Under the pieces are notes generated by a model. The model was not told the DNA's origin. It did not search any database and saw only the letters and a list, made by a program, of their open reading frames with translations. From JBDHRG01 sp039807445 (GTDB lineage Bacteria > Pseudomonadota > Gammaproteobacteria > Competibacterales > Competibacteraceae), in NCBI GenBank assembly GCA_039807445.1, contig JBDHRG010000110.1, positions 1-12,852 of the forward strand: a DNA stretch of 12,852 bases, given 5' to 3'. The position numbers and the translations under genes were made by a program. This document shows positions 1 to 4,652 of this stretch, piece by piece; positions within the stretch are counted from its first letter, which is position 1, and each line of letters starts with the position of its first letter.

Positions 1-290
1 GCGCCGCCGCGGGCGAAGTTGCGCACCATCTCGGCGGTGACCGCTTGCGGGAAGGCCGACACGCCTTCGCCGACCACGCCGTGGTCGCCGGCGAACACCG
101 CGATCCGCGCGCGCGCCGGGTCCATCACCGGGCGCTCGCGGCGCTGCAGCGCCGCCAGCCGCACCGCCAACCGCTCGAGCGCGCCCAGCGCGCCCGGCGG
201 CTTGGTCAGTTGCCCCTGGCGCGCGAGCGCCGCGGCTTCGGCCCCGGCGTCGGGCATCGGGATCGGGTCGTCCAGCCAGTCGAGATCCAT
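1..290 (-). CDS. cobT: cobT portion (5' part), nicotinate-nucleotide--dimethylbenzimidazole phosphoribosyltransferase, cut by window
   Basis: This is the CobT part of the fused frame, with the native-looking start ATG at 290 (MDLDWLDDP). Visible family signatures are ALERLAVRLAALQRRERPVM, then VFAGDHGVVGEGVSAFPQ and VTAEMVRNFARGG, which are the usual N-terminal blocks of CobT. About 96 of the expected 340-360 residues are in the window; the C-terminal catalytic region is not. Upstream of this ATG the only ribosome-site candidate is a weak GGAA about nine bases away, so independent initiation would be modest. The function (NaMN plus DMB to alpha-ribazole 5'-phosphate plus nicotinate) is known for the family. 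It belongs with bluB, which makes the DMB substrate. Confidence 0.8.
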   Translation of the reverse strand, partial: MDLDWLDDPIPMPDAGAEAAALARQGQLTKPPGALGALERLAVRLAALQRRERPVMDPARARIAVFAGDHGVVGEGVSAFPQAVTAEMVRNFARGG

Positions 291-941
291 GGTTTCGGAT
301 TCCAAGGGGCGAGGCGCGAGGGGCGAGGCGATAGCACAGGTGCGAGGTGCGAGGGATGAGGCGCGAGTAAAGGCGGCACCCTCGCCGTGTCTCGCGCCTC
401 GCGCCTCGTGCCTCGCCCCTTCGTCTTTCAGTGTCAGCGGCAGCCCCGCGACCATCAGCGTCACCCGCTCGCACGCGGCGGCGACGCGCTGGTGCAGACG
501 GCCGGCCTCGTCGCGAAAGCGCCGTGCCAGCGCATTCATCGGCACGATGCCCTGCCCGACCTCGTTGCTGACGAAGATCACCTGCCCCGGCAACGCCGGC
601 AGCACGCCGAGCAGGGCGTCGACCTCGGCCTCGAGGCGCGCATCGCCCTCGGCGAGCAGGTTCGACAGCCACAGCGTCAGGCAGTCGACCAAAAGGCAGC
701 GGCCCTCGGCGGCGTGCGCCGCGAGCGTCGCGGCCAGCGCCAGCGGCGCCTCGAGCGTCTGCCACTCGGCCGGGCGCCCGGCGCGGTGGCGGGCGATGCG
801 CGCCGCCATCTCGGCGTCGAGCGCCTGCGCGGTGGCGACGTAGATCACTTCGAGCCCCGAGGCTTCGGCACGTGCCTGCGCCAGCGCGCTCTTGCCCGAG
901 CGCGCTCCGCCGAGAACCAGTTCGCGCAGAGGCGGCGTCAT
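1..941 (-). CDS. cobU-cobT: CobU-CobT in-frame fused ORF (cobinamide kinase/guanylyltransferase joined to DMB phosphoribosyltransferase), 3' end outside window
   Basis: I read this frame codon by codon from the ATG at 941 to the window edge and found no stop, so at least 313 codons are continuous. Codons 1 to about 172 are a full CobU: P-loop GGARSGKS near the N-terminus, then DAEMAARIARHRAGRP with the family's histidine, and the typical end VAGLPLTLK. CobU phosphorylates adenosylcobinamide and transfers GMP to it. Codons 173-217 are an Ala/Arg/Pro-rich linker translated from 7-bp repeats. Codon 218 is the Met where a normal CobT would begin (MDLDWLDDPIPMPD). CobT makes alpha-ribazole phosphate from nicotinate mononucleotide and DMB. 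The ATG overlaps the TGA of the upstream phosphatase gene (ATGA), so translation is probably coupled. Normally these are two genes. The open frame is seen; whether one polypeptide is made is inference, since CobT could also restart at 290. Confidence 0.85.
   Translation of the reverse strand, partial: MTPPLRELVLGGARSGKSALAQARAEASGLEVIYVATAQALDAEMAARIARHRAGRPAEWQTLEAPLALAATLAAHAAEGRCLLVDCLTLWLSNLLAEGDARLEAEVDALLGVLPALPGQVIFVSNEVGQGIVPMNALARRFRDEAGRLHQRVAAACERVTLMVAGLPLTLKDEGARHEARGARHGEGAAFTRASSLAPRTCAIASPLAPRPLESETMDLDWLDDPIPMPDAGAEAAALARQGQLTKPPGALGALERLAVRLAALQRRERPVMDPARARIAVFAGDHGVVGEGVSAFPQAVTAEMVRNFARGG
304..421. repeat. 118-bp imperfect palindrome of 7-bp repeats, translated as the CobU-CobT linker
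   Basis: The left arm (304-330) and right arm (395-421) are complementary at 25 of 27 positions. Both are built of degenerate heptads of the GAGGCAC/CTCGTGC type. Smaller heptad pieces (GTGCGAG, GAGGCGC) fill the middle. As RNA it would fold into a long GC-rich hairpin. On the minus strand it reads without a stop and encodes the linker DEGARHEARGARHGEG and onward (codons 173-217). In position it resembles an intergenic element that has lost the stop codon of cobU. Confidence 0.85.
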
Positions 942-1720
942 CGGCGCGGCGCCACCGCGGCCAGCGCCCGCTCGTGGAAGTGGCCGTTGCTCGCGACCAG
1001 GCCCGTGGTCGAAAGCGCGACCTGGCCGCCGTCGATGTCGGTCACGGTGCCGCCGGCTTCGCGCACGATCACCGCCAGCGCGGCGATGTCGAGGATGCTC
1101 AGGTCCGACTCGATCACCAGCTCGAGCTTGCCCGCAGCCAGCAGGTGGTAGTGATAGAAATCGCCGTAGCCGCGGAAGCGGTTCACGCCCTGGATCAGCG
1201 CGCCGAGCGCGGCCCAGCGCTCGGCGTCGCCGGCCAGGGTCTTGATGTTGCCGAGCGACAACGTCGCCTGGTCGAGCGCGTCGATGCCGCTGACGCGGAT
1301 CGGCACCCCGTTCAGGAAGGCACCCTGGCCCCGCTCGGCCCAGGCCATCTCGCCTGCGCCGAACACTGGCGCGTTGGAGACGCCGAGGATGAATTCCTCA
1401 CGCTTCATCAGCGCGATCTGGGTCGAGAAGAACGGGTATTCGCGCACGAAGCTCTTGGTGCCGTCGATCGGATCGACCAGCCAGGTGTATTCGGCCCCGG
1501 CCTTGTCGCGGCCGGTCTCTTCGCCGAAGAAGCCGTGCTCGGGAAACGCCGCCTGGATCACCTGCTTGATCGCGCGCTCGGTCTCGACATCGGCGACCGT
1601 CACCGGCGTGCGATCGGCCTTGATCGTGACGTCGATGTTGCGCTGGTAGTAGTGCCGGATCACCGCTTCGCCGGCCTTGGCGGCCTCGATCGCGGTGCGC
1701 AGGAAGGGGCTGTGTTCCAT
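938..1720 (-). CDS. Inositol-monophosphatase family phosphatase (HisN-like), candidate alpha-ribazole-phosphate phosphatase by context
   Basis: 260 codons from ATG 1720 (MEHSPFLRTAIEAAKAGEAV). A GAGGG lies about nine bases upstream. The sequence shows the hallmark metal-site motifs of the Mg-dependent, Li-sensitive IMPase superfamily: GEETG around residue 68, WLVDPIDGTKSF around residues 80-91, and SILDIAALAVIVREAGG near residue 210. Length and sequence look closest to the histidinol-phosphate phosphatase HisN or generic IMPase class, which I recognise only at family level. The stop TGA overlaps the cobU start (ATGA), and bluB lies upstream, so it is embedded in a B12 lower-ligand operon. There the missing step in view is dephosphorylation of alpha-ribazole phosphate (CobC/CobZ). 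A role in that step is inference. Alternatives are histidinol phosphatase or inositol phosphatase. Confidence 0.88.
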   Translation of the reverse strand: MEHSPFLRTAIEAAKAGEAVIRHYYQRNIDVTIKADRTPVTVADVETERAIKQVIQAAFPEHGFFGEETGRDKAGAEYTWLVDPIDGTKSFVREYPFFSTQIALMKREEFILGVSNAPVFGAGEMAWAERGQGAFLNGVPIRVSGIDALDQATLSLGNIKTLAGDAERWAALGALIQGVNRFRGYGDFYHYHLLAAGKLELVIESDLSILDIAALAVIVREAGGTVTDIDGGQVALSTTGLVASNGHFHERALAAVAPRR

Positions 1721-1768
1721 CGGGGAAATCCCTCGGCTCGCGGAAGGCGGCCATTCTAGCCTCCTCCT

Positions 1769-1852
1769 CGAGGGATGGGGGATGAGCAATGGGGAATGGG
1801 GAATGGAGGACAAACCCACCCCCTCATCCCTCATCCCCCATCCCCCGGATTC
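1769..1852. repeat. Imperfect palindrome of GGGAATG/GGGATGA heptads between bluB and the phosphatase gene
   Basis: The left arm has GGGATGG, GGGATGA and two GGGGAAT-type units (about 1770-1806). The right arm has the complementary CATCCCT/CATCCCC units (about 1820-1846). Positions 1770-1795 and 1821-1846 are complementary at about 21 of 26 positions, with some G-U pairs possible on top. The unit differs from that at the other loci but the 7-bp period is the same. It supplies the last codons and the TGA of bluB. A strong hairpin here could attenuate or stabilise the operon transcript; that is inference. Confidence 0.8.
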
Positions 1853-2484
1853 CCCCAGCGGTTCTCGAACACCAGCTGTGCCAGGTCCCGGCGCTCTGCC
1901 CAGCCCTGCTGTTCGAGCATCGGCTTGGGGTAGAAGCCCTCGACGTGGCCCAGGCACAGCACCGCGACCGGTTTGCCGCCGGGCGGGATGCCGAGCAGCT
2001 CGGCGAGCGCCACCGGGTCGAAGATCGACACCCAGCCCAGCCCCAGCCCCTCGGCGCGTGCGGCCAGCCACAGGTTCTGGATCGCGCAGGCAGCCGAGGC
2101 GAGGTCCATCTCCGGCAGCGTACGGCGACCGAACACGTGCGCCTCGCGCCCATCCATCAGCGCCACGACCAGCAGCTCGCCACATTCGCGCACCCCCTCG
2201 ACCTTGAGCCGCATGAAGGCGTCTTCCCTTTCCCCCAGCGCCTGCGCGGTACGCACCCGCTCGTCCTCGACCAGCGCATGGATGGCGGCGCGTACGCCCG
2301 GGTCGGTGATGCGGATGAAACGCCAGGGTTGCATGAAGCCGACGCTCGGCGCGAGGTGCGCGGCCTCGAGCAGGCGCGCGAGCAGTTCGGGGTCGACCGG
2401 GTCGGGGCGAAAGTGGCGCATGTCGCGGCGTTCGCGGATGGCGCGGTAGACGGCGGCGATCTCGGCGTCGCTGAAGCGGGGCAT
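1831..2484 (-). CDS. bluB: 5,6-dimethylbenzimidazole synthase BluB
   Basis: 217 residues from ATG 2484 (MPRFSDAEIAAVYRAI). The start is preceded by AAGAGGA at good spacing. BluB is a flavin-destruction enzyme of the nitroreductase fold that turns FMNH2 and oxygen into DMB, the lower ligand of B12. Recognisable blocks are RERRDMRHF near residue 18, HLAPSVGFMQPWRF near 43-56 (the BluB-type version of the nitroreductase motif), and LPEMDLASAACAIQNLW followed by GLGLGWVSIFDP in the second half. Length fits the family. The last residues (GNPGDGG) and the stop are encoded by the adjacent 7-bp repeat element, so the native C-terminus was probably slightly different. It heads the minus-strand run to the phosphatase and cobU-cobT. 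No cobalamin riboswitch lies on its own strand. Confidence 0.93.
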   Translation of the reverse strand: MPRFSDAEIAAVYRAIRERRDMRHFRPDPVDPELLARLLEAAHLAPSVGFMQPWRFIRITDPGVRAAIHALVEDERVRTAQALGEREDAFMRLKVEGVRECGELLVVALMDGREAHVFGRRTLPEMDLASAACAIQNLWLAARAEGLGLGWVSIFDPVALAELLGIPPGGKPVAVLCLGHVEGFYPKPMLEQQGWAERRDLAQLVFENRWGNPGDGG

Positions 2485-2504
2485 CGCGGTCCTCTTCGGC
2501 GGAA

Positions 2505-2533
2505 TTGACGATGGGGGAACGGCCCCGTATGTT
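2505..2533 (+). promoter_or_regulatory. Sigma70-type promoter of the cobalamin riboswitch transcript
   Basis: A -35 box TTGACG (2505-2510) and a -10 box TATGTT (2528-2533) are separated by 17 bp, with a predicted start near 2540 just before the riboswitch. It lies in the gap divergent from bluB. The boxes and spacing are seen; activity is inferred. Confidence 0.65.
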
Positions 2534-2547
2534 GCCCCGCCATCCGC

Positions 2548-2735
2548 TGGAAACGCCACAGGTGGCCCTCGCCGACGAGGGCTGAAACGGGAAGCCGGTC
2601 AGAGTCCGGCGCTGCCCCGCAACGGTAGGCGAGTCGCGGCCCCAGGGAGCCACTGTGCGCAGCGCGCGCGGGAAGGCGGACGGCCCGAGGGGACGCCCCC
2701 TCGCTCGCGAGCCCGTAGACCGGCCGGTGATGCGT
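2548..2735 (+). ncRNA. Cobalamin (B12) riboswitch
   Basis: Conserved aptamer blocks appear in canonical order on the plus strand: GAAACGGGAAGCCGGT with GAGTCCGG, then GCCCCGC (2614-2620), GAGTC (2631-2635), AGCCACTG (2648-2655), GGGAAGGC (2670-2677) and the B12 box AGCCCGTAGACCGGCC (2710-2725). It should bind adenosylcobalamin and lower expression of what follows. Downstream are a 7-bp stem TCGGTGT/ACACCGA (2740-2764) and a stem CCCCAAT/ATTGGGG (2822-2849) ending ten bases before an ATG. With no U-run after either stem, control of translation start is more likely than termination; that is inference. The gap 2485-2858 holds this element, its promoter and the expression platform, and no other gene that I can support. 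Confidence 0.92.
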
Positions 2736-2821
2736 GCCTTCGGTGTTGCGGCGGGCGACACCGACAGCCGTGCCCGTGCGCACCTGTCCCGGCCTCCCTT
2801 CGCGGGAAAGCCTGCGATCGC

Positions 2822-2849
2822 CCCCAATCCGTCCACACAGGCATTGGGG
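2822..2849 (+). promoter_or_regulatory. Hairpin before the btuB remnant, probable riboswitch expression platform
   Basis: CCCCAAT (2822-2828) and ATTGGGG (2843-2849) form a 7-bp stem with a 14-nt loop. The only purine-rich stretch upstream of the ATG at 2859 (TTGGGG) lies in its 3' arm, so the stem could hide the ribosome site when the aptamer is bound. The pairing is seen; the switching is inferred. Confidence 0.45.
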
Positions 2850-2858
2850 CCCCACCTC

Positions 2859-2990
2859 ATGAAGCGTCACCTCTGGACCTGGCTGGCGGCCTTGCTGCCG
2901 CTGGCCGCCGCGGCCGAAGAGCCGCTGGTCAACGGCTTCGCGATGCCGGGCCGCACGGCGTTGCTGACGGTCGACTACGCGATACGCTGA
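2859..2990 (+). pseudogene. btuB: Internally deleted btuB-like TonB-dependent receptor remnant (signal peptide plus last strand)
   Basis: A 43-codon frame directly behind the cobalamin riboswitch. Residues 1-19 (MKRHLWTWLAALLPLAAAA) are a clean Sec signal peptide: basic start, hydrophobic core, small residues at the cleavage site. Residues 24-43 (VNGFAMPGRTALLTVDYAIR) look like the end of a BtuB-type receptor, which typically finishes with GY-x-PGR-x(3,6)-Y-aromatic beta strand. The TonB box, plug and nearly all of the barrel (some 570-600 residues) are missing, and the joint near 2915-2935 keeps the frame. Position after a B12 riboswitch is the usual place for btuB. I infer a large in-frame internal deletion, or an assembly artefact removing about 1.7-1.8 kb. 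The product cannot be a functional receptor. An unrelated small secreted peptide is the alternative. Confidence 0.6.
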
Positions 2991-3116
2991 ACCGTGAACA
3001 GCAGTACCAGGAGCTGAACCCTGATGCCAACGAACATGATTCAAAGTGGACACAGGTCCGCCCTGTGAGCACCAGAGCTGGCAAAACTTCAGCGTTCGCC
3101 CTACGCTTCAGGCGCT

Positions 3117-3149
3117 GCTCGGCGCAGCGACAACCAAGCTGCGCCGAGC
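3117..3149. repeat. Perfect 12-bp inverted repeat (possible terminator-like hairpin)
   Basis: GCTCGGCGCAGC (3117-3128) and GCTGCGCCGAGC (3138-3149) are exact reverse complements with a 9-nt A-rich loop. No T-run follows, so it is not a standard intrinsic terminator. It could be a stem that ends or protects the riboswitch transcript, or a remnant of a mobile element. Confidence 0.6.
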
Positions 3150-3259
3150 GGTCTACCCGGGGCTAACGGGAAAGTCACGCCTGTCAGATACGAACCGGCC
3201 TTTAGGGAACTCGGGGCAGGAACCAAAACCTGAGCACCTTCACTCACTTTTCGGATAGC

Positions 3260-3265
3260 AGGAAA
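3260..3265 (+). promoter_or_regulatory. Ribosome binding site fixing the adenosyltransferase start
   Basis: AGGAAA ends three bases before the ATG at 3269 (AGGAAAGCG-ATG), which supports this start. Confidence 0.55.
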
Positions 3266-3268
3266 GCG

Positions 3269-3829
3269 ATGGGTCACCGACTCTCGAAGATCTACACGCG
3301 CACCGGCGACAAGGGCACGACCGGGCTCGGCGACGGCACGCGCGTCGCCAAGGACAGCCTGCGCGTCGAGGTGATGGGCGAGTGCGACGAGCTCAACAGC
3401 GTGATCGGCATGATCCTCGCGCACCCCGTGCGCGAGACCATCCGCGACGTGCTGTCGGAGGTGCAGCACAAGCTGTTCGACCTCGGCGGCGAGCTGTGCA
3501 TGCCGGGCTACGCGGCGATCGCCGAGGCCGACGTCACGCGGCTCGAGGCCGACCTCGACGGCTTCAACGAAGAGCTGCCGCCGCTGAAGGAATTCATCCT
3601 GCCCGGCGGCGGCCCGGCGGCAGCGGCCTGCCACCTGGCGCGCACCGTGTGCCGCCGCGCCGAGCGCCACATGGTGCACCTGGGCCGCGAAGAAACCATC
3701 AACCCCGCCGGCCAGGCTTACCTGAACCGGCTGTCGGACCTGCTGTTCGTGCTCGGGCGCGTGCTCGCGCGCGACGAGGGCGGCTCGGAGGTGCTGTGGC
3801 GCAACGACCGCGGCCGGCGCAAGGCATAG
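3269..3829 (+). CDS. Cob(I)alamin adenosyltransferase, PduO type
   Basis: 186 residues from ATG 3269 (MGHRLSKIYTRTGDKGTTGL). The enzyme transfers the 5'-deoxyadenosyl group of ATP to Co(I) corrinoid, giving adenosylcobamides, in the cytosol. The N-terminal KIYTRTGDKGTTGLGDGTRV is the PduO-family ATP-binding signature. CDELNSVIG, FDLGGELCMP, FILPGGGPAAAACHLARTVCRRAER and LNRLSDLLFVLGR are the expected helical-bundle blocks, with the conserved arginine and asparagine of the active site visible. Length is normal, and no C-terminal extension is present. It lies about 530 bp behind the riboswitch on the same strand, with only the btuB remnant between, so it may once have been second gene of a riboswitch-btuB operon and may still be under that control. 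It converges on the VanZ gene. Heptad repeats begin at its stop codon. Confidence 0.93.
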   Translation: MGHRLSKIYTRTGDKGTTGLGDGTRVAKDSLRVEVMGECDELNSVIGMILAHPVRETIRDVLSEVQHKLFDLGGELCMPGYAAIAEADVTRLEADLDGFNEELPPLKEFILPGGGPAAAACHLARTVCRRAERHMVHLGREETINPAGQAYLNRLSDLLFVLGRVLARDEGGSEVLWRNDRGRRKA

Positions 3830-3899
3830 GCACGAGGCACGGTGAAGATGGGGTCTTTAACTCGCACCCCGCTCCTCATGCCTATTTCATTCTCGTGCC
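3829..3899. repeat. Heptad repeats with inverted ends between convergent adenosyltransferase and VanZ genes
   Basis: GGCACGAG (3829-3836), continuing as GGCAC, is mirrored by CTCGTGCC (3892-3899). Between them the minus strand carries degenerate heptads (AGGCATG, AGGAGCG, GGGTGCG). The left end overlaps the TAG of the adenosyltransferase and the right end lies within the last codons of the VanZ gene (LARE). As the only spacer between convergent genes it may act as a two-way terminator; that is inference. Confidence 0.6.
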
Positions 3900-4267
3900 A
3901 GCCGCGCATCGCACCAGCGCAGCGCCCGCCCGGCCGGGCTCGCGGCCAGCAGGGTGCCGAAAACGACGCCGGTGGCGTTGGCGGCCATGTCCGCCGGCTC
4001 GAAGTGGCGGACGCCGCCCAGCCCCTGCAGAAACTCCAGCCCGACGCCGAGCCCCACCAGGAACGGCGGCCAGCGGATCGGCGCGGCAAACGCCTGCCGG
4101 AACCACCAGGCGAGCCAGGTGTAGGCCAGCGCGTGCTGCGCCTTGTCCCAGGCGAGGAAGTCCGGCGGCTGCGGCGGCGAGGGCGTCAGCGTCAGCCAGA
4201 CCACGGCCGCGACCATCGCCCAGCCGAGCCCCTGCCACAGGGCCGCATGGCGCAGCGGCGCCTTCAT
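3887..4267 (-). CDS. VanZ-family membrane protein
   Basis: 126 residues from ATG 4267 (MKAPLRHAALWQGLGW). Four hydrophobic stretches are visible, roughly residues 9-28, 46-62, 68-86 and 95-110, as in small VanZ-like proteins. The family's DxAxNxxG signature is present as ADMAANATGVVFG, and WDKAQHALAY is the usual second block. The VanZ domain was named from a teicoplanin-resistance gene, but its molecular function is not established for most members. The gene starts 4 bp after the stop of the Rieske gene, so it is the last gene of the minus-strand run. Its final codons fall inside a heptad repeat, so the C-terminal LARE may be repeat-derived. Confidence 0.88.
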   Translation of the reverse strand: MKAPLRHAALWQGLGWAMVAAVVWLTLTPSPPQPPDFLAWDKAQHALAYTWLAWWFRQAFAAPIRWPPFLVGLGVGLEFLQGLGGVRHFEPADMAANATGVVFGTLLAASPAGRALRWCDARLARE

Positions 4268-4271
4268 CCGC

Positions 4272-4652
4272 TCAAGCCCGCGCCAGCAGCGCCGTCAGCG
4301 CAGCGGCGTCGGCGAGCACCAGCCCATCACGGATCTCGACCGCCAGCGCGGCGAGCGAGCGCCGCGCGCAGGGGCCGCGCACGCAGTAGCCGTCATCGAC
4401 GCGGAACAGCGCGCCATGGATGCCGCAGGTCAGGTATTCGCCGTCGAGGTCCATGAACTTGTCCGGCTCCCACTCCATCGGCGCACCGGTGTGGGGGCAG
4501 CGGTTGGCGTAGACGTGGATGCGGCCGTCGCGGCGGGCGACGATCAGGTCGGCGTAGCGACGGCCGGGGGTCAGCGTCACGCCCCGGGTGCCGCCTTCGG
4601 GCACCTCGTCGACGCGGCAGAGGATGCGCTGTTCCATCCCGCCCCCCATCAC
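4272..4652 (-). CDS. Small Rieske [2Fe-2S] protein
   Basis: Either 126 residues from GTG 4652 or, better, 121 from ATG 4637 (MEQRILCRVDEVPEGG). The latter follows a G-rich stretch (GGGGGGCGGG). An ATG at 4649 also overlaps the stop of the DUF4139 gene (TGATG), so coupling is likely. The cluster ligands are C47-P-H49 in ANRCPHTGAP and C71-G-I-H74 in LTCGIHGALF, a standard CxH...CxxH Rieske pair with a rather long 21-residue gap. No oxygenase catalytic domain follows, so this resembles stand-alone ferredoxin-like Rieske proteins that carry electrons or act as small subunits. Two further cysteines (C85, C90) near the C-terminus are not part of the motif. The redox partner is unknown. Lying behind two FAD hydroxylases suggests a redox link, but that is only context. 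Confidence 0.88.
   Translation of the reverse strand: MMGGGMEQRILCRVDEVPEGGTRGVTLTPGRRYADLIVARRDGRIHVYANRCPHTGAPMEWEPDKFMDLDGEYLTCGIHGALFRVDDGYCVRGPCARRSLAALAVEIRDGLVLADAAALTALLARA

Larger units (their letters stand above)
2991..3268. other. Lower-GC spacer between btuB remnant and adenosyltransferase, no gene recognised
   Basis: This stretch is clearly less GC-rich than its neighbours (about 55-58% by eye against about 70%) and richer in A. Short open frames exist (for example 3046-3258), but their translations match nothing I recognise and lack a good ribosome site. It contains one perfect 12-bp inverted repeat. It may be debris of the btuB deletion or of a past insertion. Confidence 0.5.

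Noticed and set aside
1753..1758. TAGAAT on the minus strand as a promoter for the phosphatase gene.
   Set aside because: No -35 box at a fitting distance; the upstream bases belong to the heptad element.
2485..2735. Riboswitch control of the bluB operon.
   Set aside because: All aptamer blocks read on the plus strand, away from bluB.
1721..2860. The phosphatase reading frame stays open far upstream, up to about 2860 on the minus strand.
   Set aside because: The extension reads bluB and the riboswitch in the wrong frame or strand and has no family blocks; homology starts at Met 1720.
3041..3150. An integron attC site around the 12-bp inverted repeat.
   Set aside because: The RYYYAAC and GTTRRRY core sites are not found at the right positions.
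3046..3258. A 70-codon frame in the low-GC spacer.
   Set aside because: GTG start with no ribosome site, no recognised domain, and it spans the inverted repeat.
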